Assembly (NCBI RefSeq): GCF_004357765.1 | Contig: NZ_SMTE01000013.1 | Coordinates: 108,743 to 172,742, forward strand | Reading direction: 5' to 3' | Origin: Pseudomonas putida | GTDB lineage: Bacteria; Pseudomonadota; Gammaproteobacteria; Pseudomonadales; Pseudomonadaceae | Length of the DNA: 64,000 nucleotides | In this document: piece after piece, positions 9,072-18,264 of the stretch | Numbering within the stretch: position 1 is the stretch's first letter | Layout of the letters: each line of letters starts with the position of its first letter | Notes under the pieces: generated by a model | Told to the model about the DNA's origin: nothing | Seen by the model: the letters and a program-made list of their open reading frames with translations, nothing else | Databases searched by the model: none | Translations under genes and position numbers: made by a program

Positions 9072-10007
9072 TCAGCGTTTCTTCTTGTCGTACAGCCGCG
9101 GCGCCCCTTCGGGCCGCGACTTGAAACGTCGGTGCGCCCACAGGTACTGCTCAGGGCACTCGCGCAACACCCCTTCGATCCACTGGTTGATGCGCAGGCA
9201 ATCGGCCTCCTCGCTCTCACCCGGGAAGTCGGCGAGCGGCGGATGCACCACCAGGCGATAGCCGCTGCCATCTTCAAGGCGCTTCTGGGTGAAGGGAATC
9301 ACCTGCGCCTTGCCCAACCGGGCGAACTTGGTCGTGGCGGTGACCGTCGCCGCCGGAATGCCGAACAGCGGCACGAACAGGCTCTGCTTGGCCCCATAGT
9401 CCTGGTCCGGCGCGTACCAGATGGCGCGGCCCGAACGCAGCAGCTTGAGCATGCCGCGCACGTCCTCGCGCTCCACCGCCAGCGAGTCGAGGTTGTGCCG
9501 TTCGCGGCCACGGCGCTGGATGAAGTCGAACAACGGGTTACCGTGCTCGCGGTACATACCGTCGATGGTATGGGCCTGGCCCAGCAGCGCGGCGCCGATT
9601 TCAAGGGTAGTGAAGTGCACCGCCATGAGGATCGCGCCCTGCCCGGCCTGCTGCTCCGCTTGCAGGTGCTCGATGCCCTCGATGTGCGCCAATCGCGCCA
9701 ATCTGGCCTTGGGCCACCACCAGCTCATGGCCATTTCGAAGAAGGCGATACCGGTGGAGGCGAAATTGGCCTTCAACAAACGGCGCCGTTCGTCGTCGGA
9801 CATTTCCGGGAAACACAACTCCAGATTGCGCGCGGCAATCCGCCGGCGCTCACCGGCCAGGCGATACATCACGGCGCCCAGGGCACTGCCCAGCGCCAGC
9901 AAGGCGCGGTACGGCAACTGCACCACCAGCCACAGCAGGCCCAGGCCCAGCCAGAGGCCCCAGAAACGTGGGTGGAGGAAATAGGGTCGAAAACGCGGGC
10001 GTTCCAT
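9072..10007 (-). CDS. lpxL: Lipid A biosynthesis acyltransferase LpxL/HtrB family
   Basis: Late acyltransferase that adds a secondary acyl chain (laurate-type) to Kdo2-lipid IVA or its homologue at the inner membrane. The 311-aa product has an N-terminal membrane anchor (about 16-48), the catalytic HX4E motif HFTTLE (His131, Glu136), GMYREHGNPLFD, and WYAPDQDYG typical of LpxL. It ends RLYDKKKR. The start is preceded by GGAAGC on the minus strand. It is divergent from minC with 120 bp between starts. Pseudomonads carry two or more LpxL/HtrB paralogues with different positional specificity, which sequence alone does not resolve. Confidence 0.9.
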   Translation of the reverse strand: MERPRFRPYFLHPRFWGLWLGLGLLWLVVQLPYRALLALGSALGAVMYRLAGERRRIAARNLELCFPEMSDDERRRLLKANFASTGIAFFEMAMSWWWPKARLARLAHIEGIEHLQAEQQAGQGAILMAVHFTTLEIGAALLGQAHTIDGMYREHGNPLFDFIQRRGRERHNLDSLAVEREDVRGMLKLLRSGRAIWYAPDQDYGAKQSLFVPLFGIPAATVTATTKFARLGKAQVIPFTQKRLEDGSGYRLVVHPPLADFPGESEEADCLRINQWIEGVLRECPEQYLWAHRRFKSRPEGAPRLYDKKKR

Positions 10008-10127
10008 TGAAGCTTCCGGAAAGACAAAGGCCGGGCATTCTACAACGGTTCGGCATCGGTTGCGGCCAACCGGTCTTATCGTTATAAGTCAGGGCACTTT
10101 TTTCGCAACTTGCCGTCTATGCAGACC

Positions 10128-10877
10128 ATGAGCACAAACCCCACCCCCGACACCGCCTCCGTGTTCCAGCTCAAGGGCAGCATGCTCGCCATCACTGTGC
10201 TGGAACTGGGGCGCAACGACCTGGAAGCCCTCGACCGCCAATTGGCGGCGAAAGTGGCCCAGGCGCCGAACTTCTTCAGCAACACGCCCCTGGTGCTGGC
10301 CTTGGACAAGCTGCCGGCCAACGAAGGGGCGATCGACCTGCCCGGGCTGATGCGCATCTGCCGCCACCATGGTCTGCGCACCCTGGCCCTGCGCGCCAGT
10401 CGCATCGAGGACATCGCCGCGGCGATCGCCATCGACCTGCCCGTGCTACCACCCTCCGGTGCCCGCGAGCGACCGCTGGAACCCGAGCCCGAGGTCAAGA
10501 AGCCCGAACCGCCACCACCGCCGCCGCCACCGGCAGAACCCGAAGTGCGCCCAACCCGCATCGTCACCACGCCGGTACGCGGCGGCCAGCAGATCTACGC
10601 CCAGGGCGGCGACCTGGTGGTGGTCGGTTCGGTCAGCCCGGGTGCGGAACTTCTCGCCGATGGCAACATCCATGTGTACGGTGCCATGCGCGGCCGTGCC
10701 CTGGCGGGCATCAAGGGCAACACCAAGGCACGTATCTTCTGCTATCAGATGACCGCCGAACTGGTCTCCATCGCCGGCCAGTACCGGGTCTGCGAAGAGC
10801 TGCGGCGTGACCCGCTGTGGGGCGCCGGGGTGCAGGTCAGCCTGTCTGGCGATGTGTTGAACATCACCCGTCTTTAA
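10128..10877 (+). CDS. minC: Septum site-determining protein MinC
   Basis: Inhibitor of FtsZ ring assembly that with MinD blocks polar division. The 249-aa product has the N-terminal FtsZ-binding domain (about 8-105), a Pro/Glu-rich linker with a run of prolines (about 115-140), and the C-terminal beta-helix MinD-binding domain starting at [20 protein letters not shown]. It is first in a minCDE operon. Three in-frame starts (TTG 10110, ATG 10119, ATG 10128) are possible, and none has a strong ribosome site. I chose 10128 because homologues begin close to the FQLKGSML segment. Confidence 0.95.
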   Translation: MSTNPTPDTASVFQLKGSMLAITVLELGRNDLEALDRQLAAKVAQAPNFFSNTPLVLALDKLPANEGAIDLPGLMRICRHHGLRTLALRASRIEDIAAAIAIDLPVLPPSGARERPLEPEPEVKKPEPPPPPPPPAEPEVRPTRIVTTPVRGGQQIYAQGGDLVVVGSVSPGAELLADGNIHVYGAMRGRALAGIKGNTKARIFCYQMTAELVSIAGQYRVCEELRRDPLWGAGVQVSLSGDVLNITRL

Positions 10878-10973
10878 CGGATACTTGCCGGCATTTTTAG
10901 CGCAACTTTTTTCTCGTTGCCGTTTTTTGTATTTGCAGGGACTCGCGTCCCGTTTATTTAGGGGTGAAACACC

Positions 10974-11786
10974 TTGGCCAAGATTCTCGTCGTTACTTCC
11001 GGCAAGGGGGGCGTGGGCAAGACCACCACCAGCGCCGCTATCGGTACCGGCCTCGCTCTGCGGGGCTACAAGACGGTCATCGTCGACTTCGACGTGGGCC
11101 TGCGTAACCTCGACCTGATCATGGGCTGCGAGCGCCGCGTGGTGTACGACTTCGTCAACGTGGTCAACGGCGAGGCCAACCTGCAACAGGCCCTGATCAA
11201 GGACAAACGCCTCGAGAACTTGTTCGTGCTGGCCGCCAGCCAGACCCGCGACAAGGACGCGCTGACCCAGGAAGGCGTGGAGAAGGTGCTGATGGAGCTG
11301 AAGGAAAGCTTCGACTACGTCATCTGCGACTCCCCGGCCGGTATCGAGAAGGGTGCACACCTGGCGATGTACTTCGCCGACGAAGCCATCGTCGTGACCA
11401 ACCCTGAAGTATCCTCGGTTCGTGACTCCGACCGCATGCTGGGCATTCTGTCGAGCAAGTCGCGCCGCTCCGAAAACGGCGAAGAGCCGATCAAGGAGCA
11501 CCTGCTGATCACCCGCTACCACCCCGAGCGCGTCGAGAAGGGCGAAATGCTCAGCATCGCCGACGTCGAGGAAATCCTGGCAATCAAGCTCAAGGGCGTG
11601 ATCCCCGAGTCGCAGGCCGTACTGAAGGCCTCCAACCAGGGTATCCCGGTCATCCTCGACGACCAGAGCGATGCCGGTCAGGCCTACAGCGACACCGTCG
11701 ACCGTCTGTTGGGCAAAGAAAAGCCACTGCGCTTTATCGACGTGCCGAAGCAAGGATTCTTCGCGCGCCTGTTTGGAGGCAAATAA
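10974..11786 (+). CDS. minD: Septum site-determining ATPase MinD
   Basis: Membrane-associated ATPase that recruits MinC and is cycled by MinE. The 270-aa product begins at TTG (10974), preceded by AGGGGTGA at good spacing, and gives the exact family N-terminus MAKILVVTSGKGGVGKT with the deviant Walker A at residues 10-17. The C-terminal GFFARLFGGK is the amphipathic membrane-targeting helix. It is second in minCDE, 96 bp after minC and 3 bp before minE. The UUG start may hold its level below that of MinE. Confidence 0.97.
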   Translation: MAKILVVTSGKGGVGKTTTSAAIGTGLALRGYKTVIVDFDVGLRNLDLIMGCERRVVYDFVNVVNGEANLQQALIKDKRLENLFVLAASQTRDKDALTQEGVEKVLMELKESFDYVICDSPAGIEKGAHLAMYFADEAIVVTNPEVSSVRDSDRMLGILSSKSRRSENGEEPIKEHLLITRYHPERVEKGEMLSIADVEEILAIKLKGVIPESQAVLKASNQGIPVILDDQSDAGQAYSDTVDRLLGKEKPLRFIDVPKQGFFARLFGGK

Positions 11787-11789
11787 ACC

Positions 11790-12044
11790 ATGAACCTTTT
11801 TGACTTCTTTCGTGGCAGGCAGAAACAGAGCAGCGCGTCGGTAGCGAAAGAGCGTCTACAGATCATCGTGGCGCACGAGCGCGGCCAGCGCAGCGAGCCC
11901 GACTACCTGCCGGCCTTGCAGAAGGAATTGCTCGAGGTGATCCGCAAGTATGTGAACATCGGCAACGACGATGTGCACATCGAACTGGAAAACCAGGGTA
12001 GCTGCTCGATTCTGGAACTGAACATCACCTTGCCCGATCGCTGA
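11790..12044 (+). CDS. minE: Cell division topological specificity factor MinE
   Basis: Stimulates MinD ATPase and gives topological control of the Min oscillation. At 84 aa it is normal length. The N-terminal membrane-targeting segment [11 protein letters not shown], the MinD-stimulating region [15 protein letters not shown] (about 20-34) and the C-terminal dimerisation domain are all present. It follows minD by 3 bp. A REP pair beginning 30 bp downstream may mark the 3' end of the operon. Confidence 0.97.
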   Translation: MNLFDFFRGRQKQSSASVAKERLQIIVAHERGQRSEPDYLPALQKELLEVIRKYVNIGNDDVHIELENQGSCSILELNITLPDR

Positions 12045-12074
12045 TCGGGTATCGACCATTGGGGCTGCGTTGCA

Positions 12075-12148
12075 GCCCATCGCGGGACAAGCCCGCTCCC
12101 ACAGGTGCGACACCAATCCTGTAGGAGCGGGCTTGTCCCGCGATGGGC
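12075..12148. repeat. REP inverted pair between minE and rluA
   Basis: Two head-to-head copies of the Pseudomonas REP core (CGCGGGACAAGCCCGCTCC and its complement) within outer arms GCCCAT/ATGGGC. It could fold into one long hairpin at the end of the minCDE transcript. Confidence 0.9.
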
Positions 12149-12186
12149 CGCAACGCGGCCCCAGTGGTTTACACAGAGAACTCGCA

Positions 12187-12822
12187 ATGCCGCTGTCAAA
12201 TGTGCAGATCCTCCATGAGGACGCCGCCATCCTAGTCATCAACAAGCCGACCCTGCTGCTGTCGGTGCCAGGCCGCGCCGAAGACAACAAGGACTGCCTG
12301 ATCACCCGCCTGCAGGAAAACGGCTACCCCGACGCGCTGATCGTTCACCGTTTGGACTGGGAAACCTCCGGCATCATCCTGCTGGCCCGCGATGCCGACA
12401 GCCACCGCGAGCTGTCGCGGCAGTTCCACGACCGCGAAACCGAAAAAGCCTACACCGCGTTGTGCTGGGGCCAGCCGGCACTGGACAGTGGCAGCATCGA
12501 CCTGCCGCTGCGCTATGACCCACCGACCAAGCCTCGCCACGTGGTGGACCACGAGCAAGGCAAGCATGCGCTGACCTTCTGGCGCGTGCTGGAGCGTTGT
12601 GGCGATCACTGCCGGGTCGAGCTGACGCCGATCACCGGGCGCTCGCACCAGCTCCGCGTGCACATGCTGTCGATCGGCCATCCGTTGCTGGGCGATCGGC
12701 TGTACGCCAACCCCGAGGCCCTGGCCGCCCACGAGCGGCTGTGCCTGCACGCCTCGATGCTGAGTTTCACCCACCCGGTGTCCGGGGAGCGGTTGAAGTT
12801 CGAGTGCCCTGCTCCTTTTTAA
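12187..12822 (+). CDS. rluA: RluA-family pseudouridine synthase
   Basis: Predicted to isomerise uridine in 23S rRNA (U746) and tRNA (U32), as RluA does in E. coli. The 211-aa product carries the catalytic motif HRLDWETSG (Asp57) and the C-terminal GRSHQLRVHMLSIGHPLLGDRLY block. It lacks an N-terminal S4 domain, which fits RluA rather than RluC or RluD. The start is ATG 12187; the upstream frame reads through the REP pair and is not coding. Location directly after minCDE is common in Pseudomonas. Exact target nucleotides are inferred from the family. Confidence 0.88.
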   Translation: MPLSNVQILHEDAAILVINKPTLLLSVPGRAEDNKDCLITRLQENGYPDALIVHRLDWETSGIILLARDADSHRELSRQFHDRETEKAYTALCWGQPALDSGSIDLPLRYDPPTKPRHVVDHEQGKHALTFWRVLERCGDHCRVELTPITGRSHQLRVHMLSIGHPLLGDRLYANPEALAAHERLCLHASMLSFTHPVSGERLKFECPAPF

Positions 12823-12826
12823 GCGG

Positions 12827-12943
12827 CAAGCTTCAAGCGACAAGCTGCAAGACAAAGCAAGATCGCGCTGGACCATGCTGCGCACACTGCTCTTGCTTGC
12901 AGCTTGCAGCTTGCAGCTTGAAGCTTGAAACTTGAAGCTTCAA
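12827..12943. repeat. Imperfect long inverted repeat with tandem GCAGCTT units
   Basis: The gap between rluA and apeB holds a left arm with CAAGCTTCAAGCGACAAGCTGC and a right arm with GCAGCTT repeated three times, then GAAGCTT-type units. The arms are largely complementary and could form a long imperfect hairpin that may end the rluA transcript. Similar AGCTTGCAGCTTGAAGCTT-rich blocks recur between genes in this species group. Confidence 0.75.
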
Positions 12944-12955
12944 ATGGAGTGACCT

Positions 12956-14245
12956 ATGCGCGATGCACTGAATACCGGCCTGATCGAATTCCTCAAGGCC
13001 TCCCCGACGCCCTTCCACGCCACCGCCAGTCTGGCCCAACGCCTCGAAGCCGCCGGCTACCAGCGCCTGGACGAGCGCGACAGTTGGGCCACGGTGCCTG
13101 GCGGTCGCTACTACGTGACCCGCAACGACTCCTCGATCATCGCCGTCAAGCTGGGCAAGCATTCGCCCGTGCTCAACGGCATCCGCATGGTCGGCGCGCA
13201 CACCGACAGCCCGTGCCTGCGGGTCAAGCCGCAACCGGAGCTGCAACGTCAGGGCTTCTTGCAACTGGGCGTAGAAGTCTACGGCGGCGCACTGCTTGCG
13301 CCGTGGTTCGACCGCGATCTGTCGTTGGCTGGTCGGGTGACCTTCCGCCGTGACGGCAAGGTCGAGAGCCAGTTGATCGACTTCAAGCTGCCGATCGCGA
13401 TCATTCCCAACCTGGCGATCCACCTCAACCGGACCGCCAACGAGGGTTGGCAGATCAACCCGCAGAACGAACTGCCGCCGATCCTCGCCCAGGTCGCCGG
13501 TGACGAGCGTATCGACTTCCGCGCCCTGCTCACCGAGCAACTGGCCCGCGAGCACGAACTCAATGCCGATGTCGTGCTGGATTACGAACTGAGTTTCTAC
13601 GATACCCAGGACGCTGCGCTGATCGGCCTGAACGGCGACTTCATCGCCGGAGCCCGTCTGGACAATCTGCTGTCGTGCTTCGCCGGCCTGCAGGCCCTGC
13701 TGGCCGCCGACAGCGACGAAACCTGCGTGCTGGTGTGCAACGACCACGAAGAAGTCGGCTCGTGCTCGGCGTGCGGCGCCGATGGCCCGATGCTCGAACA
13801 GACTCTGCAGCGCCTGCTGCCGGGCGGCGATGACTACGTGCGGGCCATCCAACGCTCGCTGATGGTCTCGGCCGACAACGCCCACGGCGTGCACCCCAAC
13901 TACGCCGACAAGCACGACGGCAACCACGGGCCAAAGCTCAACGCCGGGCCGGTGATCAAGGTCAACAACAACCAGCGCTACGCCACCAACAGCGAAACCG
14001 CCGGGTTCTTCCGCCACCTGTGCATGGCCGAAGAGGTGCCGGTGCAAAGTTTCGTGGTACGCAGCGACATGGGTTGCGGCTCGACCATCGGCCCGATCGC
14101 CGCCAGCCACCTGGGCGTACGCACGGTCGACATCGGCCTGCCGACCTTCGCCATGCACTCGATCCGCGAGCTGTGCGGCAGCCATGACCTGGCCCACCTG
14201 GTGAAGGTGCTGAGCGCGTTCTACCGCAGCCGCGAGTTGCCCTGA
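12956..14245 (+). CDS. apeB: M18-family aspartyl aminopeptidase ApeB
   Basis: Cytoplasmic dinuclear-zinc aminopeptidase, 429 aa, preferring N-terminal acidic residues in characterised M18 members. Visible metal and catalytic motifs are GAHTDSPC (His82, Asp84), GARLDNLLS (Asp near 233), NDHEEVGS (Glu pair near 263), the aspartate of [11 protein letters not shown], and AMHSIREL (His near 401). The length and the full motif set fit probable M18 aminopeptidase 2. It is preceded by a GGAG site and by the GCAGCTT repeat block. No operon partner is evident. Physiological substrates are unknown. Confidence 0.93.
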   Translation: MRDALNTGLIEFLKASPTPFHATASLAQRLEAAGYQRLDERDSWATVPGGRYYVTRNDSSIIAVKLGKHSPVLNGIRMVGAHTDSPCLRVKPQPELQRQGFLQLGVEVYGGALLAPWFDRDLSLAGRVTFRRDGKVESQLIDFKLPIAIIPNLAIHLNRTANEGWQINPQNELPPILAQVAGDERIDFRALLTEQLAREHELNADVVLDYELSFYDTQDAALIGLNGDFIAGARLDNLLSCFAGLQALLAADSDETCVLVCNDHEEVGSCSACGADGPMLEQTLQRLLPGGDDYVRAIQRSLMVSADNAHGVHPNYADKHDGNHGPKLNAGPVIKVNNNQRYATNSETAGFFRHLCMAEEVPVQSFVVRSDMGCGSTIGPIAASHLGVRTVDIGLPTFAMHSIRELCGSHDLAHLVKVLSAFYRSRELP

Positions 14246-14259
14246 TTTTGCTCTGAGCA

Positions 14260-14379
14260 GGACCGGCCTCTTCGCGGGACAAGCCCGCTCCCACAGTATC
14301 CCACTAGTCTGAAAATTGGTGGGGTACCTGTGGGAGCGGCGGTTCGGCGCGCCGACTTGTCCCGCGAAGAGGCCGGTCC
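14260..14379. repeat. REP inverted pair with an insert in one arm
   Basis: Outer arms GGACCGGCCTCTTCGCGGGAC and complement enclose two REP cores. The right core reads GGAGCGG-(insert)-CTTGTCCCGCGAA. About 15 extra bases (CGGTTCGGCGCGCCGA in place of one G) interrupt the usual GGAGCGGGCTTGTCCC. Confidence 0.85.
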
Positions 14380-14466
14380 TGTAACAACTACTGCTGCGGA
14401 TCAATCCTCCACCCCAGCAACCCGCTATGCTTGTTTACATGGCCCCACCGCAAAAGGATTGCCACC

Positions 14467-14634
14467 ATGTCCCCCTTCCTCTCCCTGTTCGTGCCGGTGT
14501 TTCTGTTCCTGTTGCTGCTGACCGTCGGTTTCAGCCTGCGCGAACGCAACATCGGCGTAGTGATGATGTGGATCGGCACCCTGGGCATCTTCGGCCTCAC
14601 CTGCTGGAAGATCCTGGAGCAACTGCCGACATAA
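14467..14634 (+). CDS. Small two-helix membrane protein (55 aa)
   Basis: I do not recognise a family name. The ATG at 14467 has AAGGA eight bases upstream, which supports it as a real gene. The 55-aa product has two hydrophobic stretches (about 3-20 and 28-46) separated by a charged turn SLRERN, suggesting a hairpin in the inner membrane. The stop lies 45 bp before the MscS-family gene on the same strand, so the two may be co-transcribed. Function is unknown. Confidence 0.6.
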   Translation: MSPFLSLFVPVFLFLLLLTVGFSLRERNIGVVMMWIGTLGIFGLTCWKILEQLPT

Positions 14635-14679
14635 ACCTCTACACTCGGTCCATTGTTCGACCCTGAGGTAGATTTCCCG

Positions 14680-16839
14680 GTGCCTGCCCTTCTCCGTTAC
14701 CTGATCCTGCTGTTCACCCTGTTCGTCCTCCCTGCCCAGGCCGCCGGCCTACCCAGCCTGCTCGGCTCGAGCACGCCCGCCCAGCCACAAGCCACCGAGC
14801 CCTTGGGCAAGTCCCTGGACGAGGTGATCAAAAGCCTGGAGAACGACGAGCAACGCGCGAAGCTGCTGGCCGATCTGAAGAAACTGCGCGATGCCACCCA
14901 GCAGACCCAACCCACAGTCGAACAGGGCGTGCTCGGCCTGATCGGCGGCGCATTGCACGATTTCGAGAAGCAGTTCAGCGGCGACGCCAGCCCCTTCCAT
15001 CGCTGGTCGCAGGAAATCGAACAAGCCCAGGCTGAACTGGCCGAGTTGATCGTGCCGGTGCACCAGTGGCCGGCAATCCTGTTCGGCTTCGCGGCGGTCA
15101 TCGCGGTGTGGAGCCTGCTCGCCTGGGTGTTCAACTGGATCGGCCACCGCGTACGCGTGCGCTTCGGCCTGACCGAAGAGCTGCCGCAGCACCCCCGCAC
15201 CTGGGACCTGGTGCGCTTCGCCCTGCGCAAGCTGGGGCCATGGTTGGTCGCGCTGATCTTCACGGTATACCTGAGCTTCGCCCTGCCCCCTTCCCTGGGC
15301 AAATCACTGGCCATGGTGCTGGCCTACGCGTTGGTCGTCGGCACCTGTTTCTCGGCCATCTGCGTCATCGCCTTCTCGCTGCTCGACGGCCCGCACCGCC
15401 ACCGTGCCCTGCACATCCTGCGTCACCAGGCGTTCCGCCCGTTGTGGCTGATCGGCAGCTTCGCTGCCTTTGGCGAGGCAATGAGCGATCCGCGCATGCT
15501 GGTCGCCCTCGGCACGCATCTGGCCCATGCCCTGGCGACCCTGGCCAACGTCATCGCAGCGCTGTCCACCGGGCTGTTCATCCTGCGCTTCCGACGCCCC
15601 ATCGCCCACCTGATCCGCAACCAGCCACTGGCCCGGCGCCTGACCCGGCGCACGCTGAGCGACACCATCGAGATCCTCGGCAGCTTCTGGTTCATCCCGG
15701 CGCTGATCCTGGTAGCCATTTCCTTGTTCGCCACCTTCGTCTCGGCCGGCGACACCAGCACCGCCCTGCGCCAGTCGCTGATGTGCACCGTGCTGGTGGT
15801 GGTGTGCATGGTGCTCAACGGGCTGGTGCGCCGGCATGCCGCCAACCCCAAGCGCGCCAGCAAGCGCCAGGCGGTCTACACCGAACGCTTGCGCAACTTC
15901 GGCTATGCGCTGGTACACCTGCTGATCTGGTTGCTGTTCATCGAGCTGGGTCTGCGGGTCTGGGGCCTGTCGATGATCAACTTCGCCGAAGGCGACGGCC
16001 ACGAAGTGAGCTTGCGCCTGCTGGGCCTGGCCGGCACCCTGATCGCCGCCTGGCTGATCTGGATCCTGGCCGACACCGCCGTGCACCACGCCTTGGTGCA
16101 CTCGCGTCGGGGACTGGCCAACGCCCGGGCACAAACCATGATGCCGCTGATCCGCAACGTGATGTTCGTGGCGATCTTCATCATCGCGGTCATCGTCGCC
16201 CTGGCCAACATGGGCATGAACGTCACGCCGCTGCTGGCCGGTGCCGGTGTCATCGGCCTGGCCATCGGTTTTGGCGCACAATCGCTGGTGGCCGATCTGA
16301 TCACCGGCCTGTTCATCATCATCGAGGACTCCCTGGCGATCGACGACTACGTCGATGTCGGCGGCCACCTCGGCACGGTCGAGGGGCTGACCATCCGTAC
16401 CGTGCGCCTGCGCGATATCGACGGCATCGTACACACCATTCCGTTCAGCGAAATCAAGAGTATCAAGAACTACTCGCGCGAATTCGGCTATGCCATCTTC
16501 CGCGTGGCCATCCCGCACAATATGAGCATCGACCGCGCCATCAGCCTGATCCGCGAGGTTGGCCAGAAGCTGCGCAACGACCCGTTGATGCGCCGCAATA
16601 TCTGGTCGCCGCTCGAGCTGCAGGGCGTGGAAAGCTTCGAATCGGGCTCGGCGATTCTGCGCGCGCGGTTCAAGACGGCGCCGATCAAGCAGTGGGAAGT
16701 GTCGCGGGCGTTCAATCTGGCCTTGAAGCGTCAGCTCGACGAGGCCGGGTTGGACCTGGCGACGCCGCGCCTGTCGGTGCAGGTGGTGACCGCCGGTGGT
16801 GGCGCAATGAGCGAAAGCGGTGCATCCAGCTCCACGTGA
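14680..16839 (+). CDS. Large MscS-family mechanosensitive channel
   Basis: Predicted inner-membrane mechanosensitive channel of 719 aa, similar in size to E. coli YbiO. The GTG at 14680 has GAGGT upstream and opens a signal peptide (ending LPAQAAGLP); a TTG at 14653 is less likely. After a periplasmic region (about 30-135) come roughly ten hydrophobic segments. The pore-lining helix and beta domain follow from about residue 505 (PLLAGAGVIGLAIGFGAQSL, then EDSLAIDDYVDVGG). The C-terminal MscS cytoplasmic cage is complete. The family relieves hypoosmotic shock; conductance and gating cannot be predicted. Confidence 0.9.
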   Translation: MPALLRYLILLFTLFVLPAQAAGLPSLLGSSTPAQPQATEPLGKSLDEVIKSLENDEQRAKLLADLKKLRDATQQTQPTVEQGVLGLIGGALHDFEKQFSGDASPFHRWSQEIEQAQAELAELIVPVHQWPAILFGFAAVIAVWSLLAWVFNWIGHRVRVRFGLTEELPQHPRTWDLVRFALRKLGPWLVALIFTVYLSFALPPSLGKSLAMVLAYALVVGTCFSAICVIAFSLLDGPHRHRALHILRHQAFRPLWLIGSFAAFGEAMSDPRMLVALGTHLAHALATLANVIAALSTGLFILRFRRPIAHLIRNQPLARRLTRRTLSDTIEILGSFWFIPALILVAISLFATFVSAGDTSTALRQSLMCTVLVVVCMVLNGLVRRHAANPKRASKRQAVYTERLRNFGYALVHLLIWLLFIELGLRVWGLSMINFAEGDGHEVSLRLLGLAGTLIAAWLIWILADTAVHHALVHSRRGLANARAQTMMPLIRNVMFVAIFIIAVIVALANMGMNVTPLLAGAGVIGLAIGFGAQSLVADLITGLFIIIEDSLAIDDYVDVGGHLGTVEGLTIRTVRLRDIDGIVHTIPFSEIKSIKNYSREFGYAIFRVAIPHNMSIDRAISLIREVGQKLRNDPLMRRNIWSPLELQGVESFESGSAILRARFKTAPIKQWEVSRAFNLALKRQLDEAGLDLATPRLSVQVVTAGGGAMSESGASSST

Positions 16840-16862
16840 ATCCTGTCCTTTCCCTCCGGTGA

Positions 16863-16894
16863 CCTGGGGCTGCGCCGCTCGGTGAGCCCCCAGG
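16863..16894 (+). terminator. Possible terminator of the MscS-family gene
   Basis: CCTGGGGCT (16863-16871) and AGCCCCCAGG (16885-16894) form a near-perfect stem 24 nt past the stop, with one bulged C. There is no clear T run, so termination efficiency is uncertain. The remaining 220 bases to the next gene hold no visible ORF or known motif. Confidence 0.4.
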
Positions 16895-17116
16895 CTATCC
16901 ATGAACATCCTGTGACAAGGCGGCCTGAACGTCGCACCGATCTGGTCTACGCTGTAATTCCAGGAAACTGGAACCGTCTATGCATACCTACTCCTACATC
17001 AAATTGCCACGCGTCTTCGCTACCGTGGCCAGGGCCTGCGCGCCCCCAGCAACGCGCACCGGCATCCGTCTCAAACCAAACCAAGAACGCAAAAGCACCC
17101 ACCCAAGGAGCTTCGG

Positions 17117-18181
17117 ATGAAAAAGCTTTTCATGGCGTCACTGCTCGGTTCGGCCATCACCCTATGCACCTCGGCCATGGCCGCAGGGCCCGATCTCAAG
17201 GCCCTGGAAGACGCCGCTCGCAAGGAAGGCCAGGTCAACAGCGTGGGGATGCCCGATGCCTGGGCCAACTGGAAAGACACCTGGGATGACCTGGCGCGAC
17301 TGTACGGCCTCAAGCACAGCGACACCGACATGAGCTCGGCACAGGAAATCGCCAAGTTCGACGCCGAGAAGGACAACGCCAGTGCCGACATCGGCGACGT
17401 CGGTGCAGCGTTTGGCCCGATTGCCGTGGCCAAGGGCGTGACCCAACCGTACAAACCAAGCACCTGGGACCAGGTGCCAGCCTGGGCCAAGGACAAGGAC
17501 GGTCACTGGGCATTGGCCTATACCGGCACCATCGCTTTCATCATCAACAAGGACTTGGTCAAGGAAGACGAGCGCCCCACCACCTGGCACGACCTGGAAA
17601 AAGGCAAGTACAAGGTCGCCATCGGTGACGTCGGCACTGCCGCCCAGGCCGCCAACGGCGTGCTCGCCGCCGCCATCGCCTACAAGGGCGACGAGAGCAA
17701 CGTCGCACCGGGGCTCGAGCTGTTCACCAAACTGGCCCAGCAGAAACGTCTGTCGCTGGCCAACCCGACCATCCAGACTCTGGAAAAGGGCGAAGTGGAA
17801 GTGGGCGTGGTGTGGGACTTCAACGGCCTGAGCTACCGTGAGCAGATCGACCCCAAGCGCTTCGAAGTGCTGATCCCCTCCGACGGCTCGGTGATCTCAG
17901 GCTATACCACCGTGATCAACAAGTACGCCAAGCATCCGAATGCCGCCAAACTGGCGCGTGAGTACATCTTCAGCGATGCCGGCCAGATCAACCTGGCCAA
18001 GGGGCACGCCCGGCCGATTCGTGCCGAGCACTTGAAGCTGCCGGACGATGTCCAGGCCAAGCTGCTGCCCAACGAGCAATACAAGGCCGCACAACCGATC
18101 AAGAATGCCGAAGCCTGGGAAAAGACCTCGAAAGAGCTGCCGCAGAAGTGGCAGGAGCAGGTGATCATCGAGATGGAGTAA
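17117..18181 (+). CDS. ABC transporter periplasmic substrate-binding protein
   Basis: A 354-aa extracellular solute-binding protein with a signal peptide ending SAMAAGP (about residue 23). The fold resembles the iron/polyamine/phosphonate group of binding proteins that pair with PotBC/FbpB-like permeases; GDVGAAFGPIAVAKGV and KGEVEVGVVWDFNG are typical hinge-region stretches. It is first in a six-gene unit with an AP-superfamily enzyme, two permeases, an ATPase and a HAD hydrolase. A hairpin follows its stop, which commonly makes the binding protein more abundant than the membrane parts. Ligand is unknown; the context points to a phosphorylated or phosphonate compound. Confidence 0.85.
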   Translation: MKKLFMASLLGSAITLCTSAMAAGPDLKALEDAARKEGQVNSVGMPDAWANWKDTWDDLARLYGLKHSDTDMSSAQEIAKFDAEKDNASADIGDVGAAFGPIAVAKGVTQPYKPSTWDQVPAWAKDKDGHWALAYTGTIAFIINKDLVKEDERPTTWHDLEKGKYKVAIGDVGTAAQAANGVLAAAIAYKGDESNVAPGLELFTKLAQQKRLSLANPTIQTLEKGEVEVGVVWDFNGLSYREQIDPKRFEVLIPSDGSVISGYTTVINKYAKHPNAAKLAREYIFSDAGQINLAKGHARPIRAEHLKLPDDVQAKLLPNEQYKAAQPIKNAEAWEKTSKELPQKWQEQVIIEME

Positions 18182-18212
18182 GACCCTAACCTTCCGGGGT
18201 CTGTAACGGCCT

Positions 18213-18234
18213 CTTCGCGGGCAAACCCGCGAAG
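18213..18234 (+). promoter_or_regulatory. Intra-operon hairpin after the binding-protein gene
   Basis: CTTCGCGGG-caaa-CCCGCGAAG is a perfect 9-bp stem in the 83-nt gap between the binding protein and the AP-superfamily gene. It resembles a half REP. It may stabilise the upstream mRNA or attenuate read-through. There is no T run. Confidence 0.6.
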
Positions 18235-18264
18235 AAGGCAACGCGGTTTTTGACTGGAGCCACC

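Noticed and set aside
12070-12186. N-terminal extension of rluA through the REP pair
   Set aside because: The frame reads through repeat DNA; ATG 12187 matches the length of family members.
16840-17116. Pho box upstream of the importer operon
   Set aside because: CTGTGACAAGG is followed by CGGCCTG at the 11-bp period, too weak a match to claim PhoB control.
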